Assembly: GCA_934668375.1 (NCBI GenBank) | Contig: CAKUNF010000002.1 | Location: forward strand, 62,001 to 126,000 | Direction of reading: 5' to 3' | Source: an uncultured Parolsenella sp. | GTDB lineage: Bacteria > Actinomycetota > Coriobacteriia > Coriobacteriales > Atopobiaceae | DNA: 64,000 nt | In this document: one piece after another, positions 28,871-37,672 of the stretch | How the letters are laid out: the number at the start of each line of letters is the position of its first letter | Numbering within the stretch: the stretch's first letter is position 1 | Notes under the pieces: model-generated | Told to the model about the DNA's origin: nothing | The model's input: only the letters and a program-made list of their open reading frames with translations | Database searches by the model: none | Made by a program: the position numbers and the translations under genes

Positions 28871-29503
28871 CTAGTGGATGAAGTTCGTCCAGGCGCGTGG
28901 CTCGTTGACCGGCACCACGCCCGCCACTGAGCCCGCCTCTATGCAGCGCAGCATCCACGCCATGTTGTGACCAAGCTGGCGCATGACGCTTAAGCCCTCC
29001 TCGTCCTGCTCCACGTCTGCCGGCGAGGCGCCATGGACGTTGTTCCAGTAGTAGGAGCTCACGATGGGCATCTGCGAGATGGTGAAGAACTTGTTGATGT
29101 CATCGAGCGAGGCCGTAGTCCCCGCGCGACGGGCGCTCGCCACGGCAGCTGCCGGCTTGCGGGCAAGCACGTTGGGCGCGCCGGCACGACCGTTCGAGTA
29201 GAAAAGACGGTCCATGAAGCCAAGCAGCGACGAGCAGGCATGGGCGTAGTGCACGGGCCCTCCGAACACGAAGCCGTCGGCCTCTGCCGCCTTGGCACGG
29301 AACTCGTTCACGACGTCGCCGAAGGCGCACTCCCCCGTCTTGGCGCAGCTCCCGCACGCAACGCAGCCACCCTGCGGCTTAGGCCCAATCCAGAAGATCT
29401 CTGCCTCAACGCCGTCTGCCTCCAGGGCGTGGGCGACCTCCTCAAGCGCACGGTTCGTGCAGCCGTTCTTGTGCGGGCTTCCGTTCACAAGCATGACCTT
29501 CAT
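28871..29503 (-). CDS. NADPH-dependent FMN reductase / flavodoxin-fold oxidoreductase
   Basis: A 210-residue flavodoxin-like protein. It has the phosphate-binding loop VNGSPHKNGCTNRAL, an iron-sulfur-flavoprotein-like CVACGSCAKTGEC cluster near residue 48, and FGGPVHYAHACSSL at the flavin site. The Cys motif suggests an Isf-like Fe-S flavoprotein or a relative that has kept part of it. A role in electron transfer or quinone/nitro reduction under anaerobic or oxidative stress is inferred. The start at 29503 has AAGGAG. It diverges from the alkA-like gene. Confidence 0.85.
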   Translation of the reverse strand: MKVMLVNGSPHKNGCTNRALEEVAHALEADGVEAEIFWIGPKPQGGCVACGSCAKTGECAFGDVVNEFRAKAAEADGFVFGGPVHYAHACSSLLGFMDRLFYSNGRAGAPNVLARKPAAAVASARRAGTTASLDDINKFFTISQMPIVSSYYWNNVHGASPADVEQDEEGLSVMRQLGHNMAWMLRCIEAGSVAGVVPVNEPRAWTNFIH

Positions 29504-29643
29504 GGGCCTCTCCTTCTCCCCGCGCCGCTCCCCGGCGACGTTTTTGCTTGGTGCGAGTATACCCTGCAACCCATTGGTTCAGCACGACAATCGAACATGT
29601 GTATGCTATTCTCTGCTTAGCAAGCGCGGATTGGAGGCCGCAC

Positions 29644-30366
29644 ATGACCACGTACTTCACCTACACGAGCGAGGCCACAGACTACCTCTCCTCGAGAGAC
29701 ACCCGCCTCGCCCAGGCGATTGCCGCGGTGGACAAGGCGCATGGCCACGTGCTGCGCGAGGTGGACGATGACCTGTTCTCCGCCGTGATCCACCACATCG
29801 TAGGCCAGCAGATCTCCACCGTGGCGCAGAGGACCGTCTGGAAGCGCCTCCGCGCGTCGCTCGGGAGCGTTGACGCCTCCCACGTGGACGCGGCAAGCGC
29901 CGAGGAACTCCAGGCGTGCGGAATCACGTTCAAGAAGGCCGAGTACATCAAGGACTTCGCCCGCAAGGTCGGCAGCGGCGAGTTCGACCTTGCGGCGGTC
30001 GAGCACATGGACGACGCGAGCGCCATAGCCGCGCTCTCCTCGCTCAGGGGAATCGGCACATGGACGGCGGAGATGCTTTTGCTCTTCTGCCTCGAGCGCC
30101 CGGACATCCTGAGCCACGACGACCTCGCGATTCAGCGCGGCATGCGCATGGTCTACCACCACCGCAAGGTCACGCCCGAGCAGTTCGAGCGCTATCGCCG
30201 CAGGTACAGCCCATACGGAAGTGTGGCAAGCCTCTACCTGTGGGCTGTGGCGGGCGGCGGAATCCCCGGGTTCGAGAAGGACTACGCACCGCTCACGGAC
30301 GCTCAGAAGAGGGCGCGGAGGCGCGCACGCGAACGCGCGAGAAGGTCGAAAGGAGACCCAAGATGA
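29644..30366 (+). CDS. DNA-3-methyladenine glycosylase II-like (HhH-GPD) protein
   Basis: A 240-residue helix-hairpin-helix base-excision glycosylase of the AlkA type. The hairpin LRGIGTWTAEMLLLF is followed by the catalytic Asp in HDDLAIQRG. There is no [4Fe-4S] loop, which excludes the EndoIII/MutY branch. It lacks the N-terminal TBP-like domain of E. coli AlkA, so it resembles the shorter Mag/AlkA group. It excises alkylated purines. GGAGG precedes the ATG. The ogt start codon overlaps its stop by four bases, which makes a two-gene alkylation repair operon. Confidence 0.9.
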   Translation: MTTYFTYTSEATDYLSSRDTRLAQAIAAVDKAHGHVLREVDDDLFSAVIHHIVGQQISTVAQRTVWKRLRASLGSVDASHVDAASAEELQACGITFKKAEYIKDFARKVGSGEFDLAAVEHMDDASAIAALSSLRGIGTWTAEMLLLFCLERPDILSHDDLAIQRGMRMVYHHRKVTPEQFERYRRRYSPYGSVASLYLWAVAGGGIPGFEKDYAPLTDAQKRARRRARERARRSKGDPR

Positions 30367-30902
30367 TCCACTCGGTCTATGAGGCAGGCGCGATTTCCCC
30401 GCTCGTGCTGGGCAGCGAGGACGGCACGAGCCTGAGCGTCTGCCAGTTCACGACCGGCAGGGACGCGCACAGGCACGACTGGAACAGCGCCGAGCGCAGC
30501 GATGACGCACCCGCCTTCTCCCAGGCTCGCTCTTGGCTCGACCGCTACTTCGCCGGAAAGGCGCCAGACCCCGCCGAGCTCACGCTCGCACCGCAGGGCA
30601 CGGCGTTCCAGCACGCCGTCTGGAACGCTCTGCTCGCCATCCCCTATGGACAGACGGCCACCTACGGCTGGGTGGCGCAGCGCGTGGGCGAGGCGCGCGG
30701 CACAAAGACGTCAGCACGGGCCGTGGGCGGAGCCGTGGGTGCCAACCCCATCGGCATCATTGTCCCCTGTCACCGCGTCGTGGGCGCGCAAGGAAGCCTC
30801 ACGGGCTTTGGCGGTGGCATCGAGACAAAGATTGCCCTGCTAAGACATGAGGGCGTTGACCTCTCGCACCTCTCGGTCCCCGCGGGCGGAACGGCGCTCT
30901 AA
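30363..30902 (+). CDS. ogt: Methylated-DNA--protein-cysteine methyltransferase
   Basis: A 179-residue suicide enzyme that moves the methyl group from O6-methylguanine to its own Cys. The active site is PCHRV, preceded by GANPIGIIV. The DNA-binding helix region starts PYGQTATYGWVAQRVG. The N-terminal domain is degenerate, as usual for Ogt. Its ATG overlaps the TGA of the glycosylase gene (ATGA), consistent with translational coupling. It overlaps the convergent NUDIX gene by four bases at the 3-prime end. Confidence 0.93.
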   Translation: MIHSVYEAGAISPLVLGSEDGTSLSVCQFTTGRDAHRHDWNSAERSDDAPAFSQARSWLDRYFAGKAPDPAELTLAPQGTAFQHAVWNALLAIPYGQTATYGWVAQRVGEARGTKTSARAVGGAVGANPIGIIVPCHRVVGAQGSLTGFGGGIETKIALLRHEGVDLSHLSVPAGGTAL

Positions 30903-31498
30903 GGCAACAGTTCGCCAAGCAGCCCGGCACCGCGCAACGCCCGCGTCCGCGCGATGAGCTTCTCGTAGATGCGCTCGCACATCCACGGCTCGCTCGAGAG
31001 CGAGCACACATCATCGAGCGGCACCCAGCGCACGCCGCTGTTCTCGTCGGGCTTTGCGCTCAGGGGAGCAGACGGGTCCGCCACGAACAGGTACGTCACG
31101 TTGAGATGCAGGTGAGAGCCCACATAGCGCCCACGCTTCACGTGCCCGTCAACGGTAAGGACCTCGAGAGAGGCGATGCCTCCTGCGCCAGCGCCCACGA
31201 GATGGGCATCTGACACGCCCGTCTCCTCCGCAAGCTCACGGGCCGCAACGGAGACGAGGTCAAGCTCGCCGTCCGCATGACCGCCAACCCAGCTCCAGGA
31301 GTCGTAGATGTTGTGATAGCACAGAAGCGCGCGCTCCCCCGCCGCGTCAACGGTCCAGGCGCTCGTGGTGAGGTGGGCAAGCGAGCTGCGGTCGGCCACG
31401 TGCGGGTCACGTGCGAGACGATCCAGGATGAGCTTGCGATCCACGAGCTCCTGCTCGTTCACGGGCGTGTATGCCGCGATGTCCTCCGCAATCCCCAT
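30899..31498 (-). CDS. NUDIX hydrolase
   Basis: A 199-residue protein with a complete NUDIX box beginning GGHADGELDLVSVAARELAE and ending ETGV, which matches GX5EX7REUXEEXGU. It hydrolyses a nucleoside diphosphate linked to another moiety. Family members range from dNTP sanitisation to ADP-ribose hydrolysis. The convergent neighbours alkA-like and ogt suggest a damaged-nucleotide role, but that is inference. The start at ATG 31498 has GAGGGGAG upstream, and the in-frame ATG further 5-prime lacks a site. Confidence 0.88.
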   Translation of the reverse strand: MGIAEDIAAYTPVNEQELVDRKLILDRLARDPHVADRSSLAHLTTSAWTVDAAGERALLCYHNIYDSWSWVGGHADGELDLVSVAARELAEETGVSDAHLVGAGAGGIASLEVLTVDGHVKRGRYVGSHLHLNVTYLFVADPSAPLSAKPDENSGVRWVPLDDVCSLSSEPWMCERIYEKLIARTRALRGAGLLGELLP

Positions 31499-31590
31499 GG
31501 CGTCTCCCCTCGCTCGCTTTGGCCAGTACCTGCGAGGATACATATTATCCGCAATCGGCGCTAGACTCGTCACAGCGATGGGAGGTCATC

Positions 31591-32295
31591 ATGAGGCACA
31601 GCACCCTGTTCGCCCTGCTCGGCATAGCGCTCTTCACGCTCGCGCTCTCGACGTGCGCCGTCGTCATGACGCCGCAGCCAAGGCCGTCGACGACCTATGC
31701 CAACGTCTACCTGGCAGAGAAGCAGGTTGAGACGCAGCGCCAACAACTCGCGGGAAACCAGGCGAGGACAGACTCCATGACCAGCCCGTCCACCACCCAG
31801 GCGGCCACGCCCGAGCAGGACCTCCCCACCGCGAACCCAGACGGCAAGCCACTCGCCCAGTCGATGCCCTGGGAGGGGATGCCGGCCGCGCTTCTCGGTA
31901 GCACCTACCTCGGCGAGCCGGATGAGACGGGCGAGGTCATCGACGGCGGCCTGCTCGACGGCGGCACGCCCCACTACTGGCGCTCGCACAACGAGAGGCA
32001 CGAGCGCGTCTTCGAGGCAGTCGTGCGCGACGGCGAGGTCATTGACGTGTCCAGATGGAATACCGGCAGAAACTACTGGCCCCCCGAGACGTCGCTCAGG
32101 GCCTCGGCACTGCCCATCCTCGATGCCTCGGGGGACAAGAACCCGGAGAGTGGCGCCTCGCCAGACCTGCCCGACCCCAACGACTACGACGACCCGGACA
32201 ACTACGAGGCAGACGCAGAGGACTACTTTGCCTGGCTCGGCTGCGAGGATCCCGCCCAGGCCGCCTACCTCTACTGGGAGAGCGTCGCCGGCTAG
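31591..32295 (+). CDS. Hypothetical secreted or membrane-anchored protein
   Basis: A 234-residue protein I do not recognise. Residues 5-25 form one hydrophobic segment (LFALLGIALFTLALSTCAVV), either a signal peptide or an anchor. The Cys in ALSTC resembles a lipobox but has Thr before it, which is atypical. A Gln/Thr/Pro-rich linker (about 30-85) precedes an Asp/Glu/Tyr-rich C-terminal domain with repeated acidic stretches (PDPNDYDDPDNYEADAEDYF). GGAGG precedes the ATG. It probably acts outside the membrane. Confidence 0.75.
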   Translation: MRHSTLFALLGIALFTLALSTCAVVMTPQPRPSTTYANVYLAEKQVETQRQQLAGNQARTDSMTSPSTTQAATPEQDLPTANPDGKPLAQSMPWEGMPAALLGSTYLGEPDETGEVIDGGLLDGGTPHYWRSHNERHERVFEAVVRDGEVIDVSRWNTGRNYWPPETSLRASALPILDASGDKNPESGASPDLPDPNDYDDPDNYEADAEDYFAWLGCEDPAQAAYLYWESVAG

Positions 32296-32311
32296 ACCAT
32301 CCCATACGCAA

Positions 32312-32346
32312 GGAGGGGCTCCCCGGCCAAGCCGGAAAGCCCCTCC
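32312..32346. terminator. Hairpin between convergent genes
   Basis: GGAGGGGCT (32312-32320) pairs with AGCCCCTCC (32338-32346), with an inner GGC/GCC stack. An A-run follows on the plus strand and no T-run is seen, so its efficiency as an intrinsic terminator is uncertain. It separates the hypothetical gene from map. Confidence 0.55.
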
Positions 32347-32368
32347 AAAAAAGCACTGCGCTCGCAAA

Positions 32369-33253
32369 CTACCAGCTCAGCAGCTCGTAGCCCGTCTCGG
32401 TCACGACGAGCTGAACCTCCCACTGGGCGGAGTCGGAGCCGTCGGCGGTGCGCACCGTCCAGCCATTGGGGTCGTTCATGTCGATGTCCGCGCCACCGGC
32501 GTTCACCATCGGCTCGATCGTGAAGCACATGCCCGGAGCAAGCACCACGCCCTCGCCCGGCTCGCCCACATGGGCCACGAACGGATCCTCGTGGAACTCC
32601 TTGCCAATGCCGTGGCCGCCAAACTCGCGCACCACGTTGAAGCCGTTGCCCTCCACGTAGGTCTGCACGGCGTGGGCCATGTCGCCGAGCGTGTTCCAGG
32701 GCTTCACCTGGGCCAGGCCGCGCTGGATGCTCTCGCGCGTGACGTCGACGAGCTTCTGGCGCTCAGGCGAGACCTCGCCGATGCAGAACATGCGCGAGGA
32801 GTCGGAGAAGTAGCCGTCGAGGATCGTCGAGCAGTCTACGTTGACGATGTCCCCCTCGCGCAGCACGTCGCGCTCGCTGGGGATGCCGTGGCACACGACG
32901 TCGTTGATGGAGGTGCAGACGCTCTTGGGGAAGCCCTCGTAGTTGAGGTCCGCAGGAATGCCGCCATGCTCCACGGTGTAGTCATAGATCCACTGATCCA
33001 CCTCAGCCGTGGTCACGCCCGGGGCGATGCGCTCGCCCACCATGTCGAGCACGCCCACGTTGATGGCCGCCGAGCGCTTGATGCCCTCGATGTCCTCGGG
33101 CGTCTTGAGCAGGTGACGGTAGATCACCTCCTGACCGTTGAGGTAGCACTCCTGGAGGCGCTCGTCGATGGCAGCGTGGCACTTCTTGTACTTCTTGCCG
33201 CTCCCGCACCAGCAGGGTTCGTTGCGGCCAGGCACCGGTTCATTGTCATACAT
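32369..33253 (-). CDS. map: Methionine aminopeptidase, type I, with N-terminal SEC-C zinc motif
   Basis: A 294-residue enzyme that removes the initiator Met. Residues 8-30 form a SEC-C-type zinc motif (RNEPCWCGSGKKYKKCH), also found in a subset of bacterial MetAPs. The pita-bread catalytic domain follows, with metal ligands in VNVDCSTILDGYFSDSS, FGGHGIGKEFHEDP and FTIEPMV. The SEC-C motif may help ribosome docking. AAGGAAG precedes the ATG. It is monocistronic and convergent with the hypothetical gene. Confidence 0.95.
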   Translation of the reverse strand: MYDNEPVPGRNEPCWCGSGKKYKKCHAAIDERLQECYLNGQEVIYRHLLKTPEDIEGIKRSAAINVGVLDMVGERIAPGVTTAEVDQWIYDYTVEHGGIPADLNYEGFPKSVCTSINDVVCHGIPSERDVLREGDIVNVDCSTILDGYFSDSSRMFCIGEVSPERQKLVDVTRESIQRGLAQVKPWNTLGDMAHAVQTYVEGNGFNVVREFGGHGIGKEFHEDPFVAHVGEPGEGVVLAPGMCFTIEPMVNAGGADIDMNDPNGWTVRTADGSDSAQWEVQLVVTETGYELLSW

Positions 33254-33389
33254 GGCTAACTTCCTTTCTTCGTACCTAGTATCGCACTTCGTCCCCAGGC
33301 GTCAGGCGAGGCGGACAAAATTCGGCAAGGCGGCCCCGCCACCGACCGCGCGGAAGAGTCTCCATAAGGAGCGCCCCAGCCCCCTACAA

Positions 33390-33422
33390 GAAAAAGGGCC
33401 GCCCGCGCGAAGCGGACGGCCC
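33390..33422 (-). terminator. Intrinsic terminator of fba
   Basis: On the minus strand GGGCCGTCCGC pairs with GCGGGCGGCCC across a short TTCGC-type loop, followed by TTTTTCTT. It lies about 40 bases beyond the fba stop and is a textbook rho-independent terminator. Confidence 0.9.
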
Positions 33423-33460
33423 TGAGATCGCTGATGCGCAAGCGGCGCTCGAGCTTAAGC

Positions 33461-34333
33461 CTAGTTCCAGGCCTTGCCGTCGGAGCCGAACTCGCGGATG
33501 AGCTCCTTGGTGCGCTCGACGATGGCGTCGCGGCCCGGGAGGAGCATCTTGCGAGGATCGTAGCCCTTGCCCTGCTTGTCCTTGCCGGCCTCGACGTACT
33601 CGCGCACGCCCTGGGCGAAGACGACCTGCAGGTCGGTGTTGACGTTGACCTTGCAGATGCCCATGGAGACGGCCTTCTGGACCTGCTCGACGGGGATGCC
33701 GGTGCCGCCGTGGAGCACGAGCGGCAGGTCGCCCGTCTTGGCCTTGATGGCCGCGAGCTGGTCGAAGGACAGACCCTTCCAGTCGGCCGGGTACAGGCCG
33801 TGGATGTTGCCGATGCCGCAGGCGAGGAAGTCAACGCCCAGATCGGCGATCTGCTTGCACTGCTCGGGGTCGGCGAGCTCGCCCTCGGAGGCAACGCCGT
33901 CCTCAACGCCGCCGATGCCGCCAACCTCGGCCTCGATGGAGAGGCCCTTGGAGTGGGCGAGCTTCACGAGCTCGGCCGTGTGCTCGAGGTTGGTCTGGAA
34001 GTCCTTCTCGTGGCTGCCGTCATACATGATGGAGGAGAAGCCGGCCTCGATGGCCTTGAAGCAGTCCTCGTAGGAGCCGTGATCGAGGTGAAGGGCAACC
34101 GGCACGGTGATGTTGAGGGTGTCCATCATGTCGACGACGACGTCGTGGCACAGCTTGAAGCTGGTCATCCACTTGGCGGCGCCAGCGGTGCACTGGATGA
34201 TGAGCGGGCTCTGGAGCTCCTCGGCGGCCGTAAGGATACCGTAGGTCCACTCGATGTTGTTCGTGTTGAACGCGCCGAGGCCGTAGTGGCCCTTCTCGGC
34301 GGACTGGAGCATGTGCGTTGCGTTAACGAGCAT
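33461..34333 (-). CDS. fba: Class II fructose-bisphosphate aldolase
   Basis: A 290-residue Zn-dependent aldolase that interconverts fructose-1,6-bisphosphate with GAP and DHAP in glycolysis. Zn and catalytic residues are seen in ALHLDHGSYEDC, EAEVGGIGG, GIGNIHGLY and VLHGGTGIP. It belongs to the FbaA/GatY-KbaY superfamily. A tagatose-bisphosphate aldolase role is possible, but no tag/gat genes are nearby. AGAG/TATACT-like promoter sequence lies about 45 bases upstream, and GGAGG precedes the ATG. The gene has its own terminator. Confidence 0.93.
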   Translation of the reverse strand: MLVNATHMLQSAEKGHYGLGAFNTNNIEWTYGILTAAEELQSPLIIQCTAGAAKWMTSFKLCHDVVVDMMDTLNITVPVALHLDHGSYEDCFKAIEAGFSSIMYDGSHEKDFQTNLEHTAELVKLAHSKGLSIEAEVGGIGGVEDGVASEGELADPEQCKQIADLGVDFLACGIGNIHGLYPADWKGLSFDQLAAIKAKTGDLPLVLHGGTGIPVEQVQKAVSMGICKVNVNTDLQVVFAQGVREYVEAGKDKQGKGYDPRKMLLPGRDAIVERTKELIREFGSDGKAWN

Positions 34334-34376
34334 GTCTTACCTCCATAGCTTTGAGCGACAAACACTAACCGCGAAC

Positions 34377-34382
34377 AGTATA
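34377..34382 (-). promoter_or_regulatory. Candidate -10 box for fba
   Basis: TATACT on the minus strand, with a weak TTCCGA candidate -35 at 18-nt spacing. It lies about 45 bases upstream of the fba ATG. Position is plausible but the -35 match is poor. Confidence 0.4.
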
Positions 34383-34505
34383 GCCGCGTGGCGGCCCTGC
34401 TCGGAACGTATTATGCAAATTTGCTGCTAGATGGGCAAGTTGTTCGCGCATCAATGGTCATTTGGCACGTGTGCGCCGCCCTGATGTGGAGCCACCGTGA
34501 CACGC

Positions 34506-34823
34506 TCACGCAAGCCGGATGACGGCGAGCACGAACGCGAAGACGCACGTGACGAGGATGGCACCAACCGAGGAGATAACGAAGGCGTCCGAAAGCATGA
34601 GCACGCGATCGGTGCACGCGCGAGACGAGCGGGCGCACATCTCGGCCACCATGGAGAGGACCACGGTTGCCACGAGCAACGCCACACACGCAAGCACAAG
34701 CGACAGCATGACGATGCGCTGCCAGGTGACGTCCACGCCCGCGAGCGCATAGGGGCCTGCAATGGCCACGCCTATGCCCAGGAGCGCCGCCACGGCCGCA
34801 CGTCCGATTCCACTGTCCCCCAT
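34506..34823 (-). CDS. Small hypothetical membrane protein
   Basis: A 105-residue protein that I do not recognise. Three hydrophobic segments (about 10-28, 38-62 and 83-103) make up most of it, with no soluble domain. GGGGAGG precedes the ATG at 34823, which supports a real gene. It lies between fba and the divergent Fe-alcohol dehydrogenase gene. Function unknown. Confidence 0.65.
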   Translation of the reverse strand: MGDSGIGRAAVAALLGIGVAIAGPYALAGVDVTWQRIVMLSLVLACVALLVATVVLSMVAEMCARSSRACTDRVLMLSDAFVISSVGAILVTCVFAFVLAVIRLA

Positions 34824-34912
34824 CGATTTGCCTCCCCGCCGTCTGCGCACGCGCGCTTACAATGGCTCCAAGCATACCAATGAAGGCACCCGACGCGCCG
34901 AGAGGAACCATC

Positions 34913-36145
34913 ATGAACGACTTCAGCTTCTCCATGCCCACCCAGGTCGTGTTCGGCCGCGGCGTCACGGATCGCACGGGCGTCGAGCTCGCCTCGCGCG
35001 GATTCACGCACGCCCTGGTCGTCTACGGGCAGGGTTCGGTCGTGCGCACGGGCACGCTTGGCCGCGTGCTTGCCTCGCTCGACGCGGCTGGCGTGGCCCA
35101 CACCGAGTTTGGCGGCGCCCGCCCCAACCCGAGCCTCGCCCACGCACGCGAGGGCATCGAGGCCGCTCGCGAGACCGGCGCAGACGTCGTGCTCGCCGTG
35201 GGCGGCGGCTCCGCCATTGACACGGCAAAGGGCATCGCGCTCGGCGTTCCCTACGAGGGAGACGTCTGGGACCTCTACACCCACGCCGCCGAGCCCGTCG
35301 CGGAGGGCAAGCTGCCCGTGGCCTGTGTGCTCACCATTCCGGCCGCAGGCTCGGAGGCCAGCGCCTCGAGCGTGCTCACCAACGACGAGACGTTGCTCAA
35401 GAAGGGCCTGTCCACCGAGCTCAACCGCCCCGTCGTGGCCCTCATGGACCCCGAGCTCACCTTCACCCTGCCCGCCTACCAGACCGCTGCCGGCGTCACG
35501 GACATCTGTGCGCACATCCTGGAGCGTTTCTTCTCCACGAGCGGCCCCGTACCCGTCACCGACGAGCTGGACTGCGGCCTCATCCGCGCGCTCGTTGACG
35601 AGGCACCCCGCGCCATCGAGAACCCCGAGGACTACGACGCACGCGCCAACATCATGTGGGCAGGCACGCTGGCCCACAACGACCTCGCGGGATGTGGCCG
35701 CGGCGTGAACGGCACGCGCGCGGGCGGCTGGGAGAGCCACGGCATGGAGCACGAGCTCTCCGCCCACGACCCCAAGGTGGCCCACGGCGCGGGGCTGGCC
35801 GTCATCATGCCCGCGTGGATGCGCTACGTGTGGCAGGCAAACCCCGAGCGCTTCCTCACGCTCGGCGCCCGCGTGTTCGACATCGAGCCCGTCGACGTCG
35901 TGGAGGACTGCATCGACGCCACGCCCGAGGAGGCCGTCGAGGACGCCGTCCTCGCCACGATCGACGAGCTTCAGGCGTTCTTCACCTCACTGGGCATGCC
36001 CCGCACGCTCGGCGAGCTGGGCGTGACGGCAGACGACATCCCGGCGCTGCTCGAGACCCTCGAGCAGAACAAGAGCGCCGAGTTCGGCCAGCTCAAGCGC
36101 CTCACGATGGAGGACGCCCGCAAGATCTACGAGAGCGCGCTGTAG
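34913..36145 (+). CDS. Iron-containing alcohol dehydrogenase (BDH/YqhD-like)
   Basis: A 410-residue group III alcohol dehydrogenase. The NAD(P)-binding loop is GGGSAIDTAKGIA. Metal ligands are seen in DICAHILER and WESHGMEHELSAHDPKVAHG. Similar enzymes reduce butyraldehyde and other aldehydes with NADPH to dispose of electrons in fermentation. I chose ATG 34913 with AGAGGA upstream, over an ATG 17 codons earlier. The acylphosphatase gene follows with a one-base overlap, so the pair is co-transcribed. Confidence 0.9.
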   Translation: MNDFSFSMPTQVVFGRGVTDRTGVELASRGFTHALVVYGQGSVVRTGTLGRVLASLDAAGVAHTEFGGARPNPSLAHAREGIEAARETGADVVLAVGGGSAIDTAKGIALGVPYEGDVWDLYTHAAEPVAEGKLPVACVLTIPAAGSEASASSVLTNDETLLKKGLSTELNRPVVALMDPELTFTLPAYQTAAGVTDICAHILERFFSTSGPVPVTDELDCGLIRALVDEAPRAIENPEDYDARANIMWAGTLAHNDLAGCGRGVNGTRAGGWESHGMEHELSAHDPKVAHGAGLAVIMPAWMRYVWQANPERFLTLGARVFDIEPVDVVEDCIDATPEEAVEDAVLATIDELQAFFTSLGMPRTLGELGVTADDIPALLETLEQNKSAEFGQLKRLTMEDARKIYESAL

Positions 36146-36519
36146 TGGGGCCGGGCACGCCCACAGACGTCGACGAGGTCATCACCCGCTGGGACACGGA
36201 CGAGCGCGTTCGCCTCACCCTCACCTTCTGCGGCACGGTGCAGGGCGTGGGCTTCCGCTGGACCACGCAGGCGCTCGCCCGCGCCGCAGGTGTGGCCGGC
36301 TGGGTGCGCAACATGGACGACGGCACGGTCACGGCCGAGCTCGAGGGGACGGGACGCGCGTGCGCGAGCGTGCTCGCCGGCCTGCGAGACCAGTTTGCAG
36401 ACGCCCGTGGCAAGTACGAGTTCCTGCGCCGCATGGGCCTGGGCTTCTCGGTGGCGTCCTGCGAGCAGGTGCCCTGCCACGCACCCGACGCCCACGAGGG
36501 GTTCGAGGTCCGCGTGTAG
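36145..36519 (+). CDS. Acylphosphatase
   Basis: A 124-residue protein that hydrolyses acyl phosphates such as acetyl or carbamoyl phosphate. The signature CGTVQGVGFRWTTQALA holds the catalytic Arg, and GWVRNMDDGTV holds the catalytic Asn. The family is usually about 92 residues, and the extra 25 N-terminal residues come from a GTG start that overlaps the stop of the preceding gene by one base. No other start lies between that GTG and the domain. A terminator follows. Confidence 0.88.
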   Translation: MGPGTPTDVDEVITRWDTDERVRLTLTFCGTVQGVGFRWTTQALARAAGVAGWVRNMDDGTVTAELEGTGRACASVLAGLRDQFADARGKYEFLRRMGLGFSVASCEQVPCHAPDAHEGFEVRV

Positions 36520-36550
36520 ACGGCAGGGGGTAGTCCCCTCGACATCAGAA

Positions 36551-36581
36551 GGGCCCGCCTCGCGCCTCGCGAGACGGGCCC
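36551..36581 (-). terminator. Terminator of SDR gene, repeated module copy 1
   Basis: On the minus strand GGGCCCGTCTCGCG pairs with CGCGAGGCGGGCCC through one U-G wobble, followed by TTCTG. It lies between convergent acylphosphatase and SDR genes. The same arms recur at 37602-37633 and 62072-62103. Confidence 0.75.
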
Positions 36582-36613
36582 TCGTCATATGCGGCTTGAT
36601 GCCGGCGCCCCAG

Positions 36614-37417
36614 CTAGTCCTGATCGGCGTAGAACGAACCCATGTAGCGGATGTACTCGTCTTCGGTGTGGTTGGCCTTCCAATCGTGGACGCTCTTCTT
36701 GTTGCGCTCGCCGGTGATGATGGAGAGCTCCTTTCCGAGCTTCTCGAACGCCTCGTCGGCCACCTCGTCGGGCGTGAGCGCAAGCTTGACGACCTGCTCG
36801 CCCACCGGGCCCTTCGGGAAGTTCTTGATGGCCGTGGGCGTAAGCGTGGTGCCCAGCGTGCAGACCTCGACGTCGACGCCCGTCTTCTCGCACTCGCAGG
36901 CCACGGCCTCGGTGAGCTTGAGGATGTAGGCCTTGCCGGCGCCGTACTCGGCGTTCCACGGGGAGCTCGAGACGCCCGTCATGGACGAGACGTTGATGAC
37001 GGCGCCACGGTCCTGGGCGGCAAAGATGGTCATGAAGTGGTGGAACATACGCAGGAAGCTGATGACGTTGACGTTCACCATCTTTTCGTGGTCCTCAAGC
37101 GAGGTGTGCTGGAACTTGCCAAAGTGGTGCAGGCAGGCGACATAGCTCATAAAGCCCAGGTCGAGGTCCTCGGTGGCCGAGAAGACCGCCTCGCAGGCCT
37201 CGTCGGGGCAGGAGAGGTCGGCGCGGACGACCTTGTAGTCGACGCCGTACTCCTCGTGGAACTTCTCGCCCTTCTCCTTGAGGAGCTCCTCGCGGCGGCC
37301 CACCATGACCAGGTTCATGCCGCCCTCGGCGAGCTTCTTGCAGAAGGCCTCGCCAACGCCCTCGGTGGCACCGAGGACGACGCCCCACTCGCCGTACTTC
37401 TCGCGCAGATTCGTCAT
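36614..37417 (-). CDS. Short-chain dehydrogenase/reductase
   Basis: A 267-residue classical SDR. The cofactor motif is GATEGVGEAF (TGxxxGxG form), the NNAG-equivalent is less clear, and the active site has Ser in INVSSMTG and YGAGKAY with the catalytic Tyr and Lys. The substrate is unknown. GGGAGAG precedes the ATG at 37417. It lies downstream of the radical SAM gene on the same strand, but a terminator separates them, so they may be transcribed independently. Confidence 0.87.
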   Translation of the reverse strand: MTNLREKYGEWGVVLGATEGVGEAFCKKLAEGGMNLVMVGRREELLKEKGEKFHEEYGVDYKVVRADLSCPDEACEAVFSATEDLDLGFMSYVACLHHFGKFQHTSLEDHEKMVNVNVISFLRMFHHFMTIFAAQDRGAVINVSSMTGVSSSPWNAEYGAGKAYILKLTEAVACECEKTGVDVEVCTLGTTLTPTAIKNFPKGPVGEQVVKLALTPDEVADEAFEKLGKELSIITGERNKKSVHDWKANHTEDEYIRYMGSFYADQD

Positions 37418-37601
37418 GTGTCTCTCCCTTTTTCTCGGCCGCCCGCCCCTGGGCGGCATCCGTTGCACACGGTGCACAGGGATACCCCAGCGCACAAAGG
37501 TATGACCCTTCGCGTCCGTGAGTGGCGAGACGCCCATCCACGAACGGCCGCCGGCCCACTCACGGTTGACAAGGGCCGCCAACTTCGCTCTTTTCAGCAA
37601 A

Positions 37602-37633
37602 GGGCCCGCCCCGCGCATATGCGAGACGGGCCC
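37602..37633 (-). terminator. Terminator of radical SAM gene, repeated module copy 2
   Basis: On the minus strand GGGCCCGTCTCGC pairs with GCGGGGCGGGCCC (two wobbles), followed by TTTGCTG. It lies 39 bases after the radical SAM stop. It nearly matches the hairpins at 36551 and 62072. Confidence 0.75.
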
Positions 37634-37672
37634 CGAGGGCTCGACTATGCCGCAGGTCCCACGTGGCGGGGC

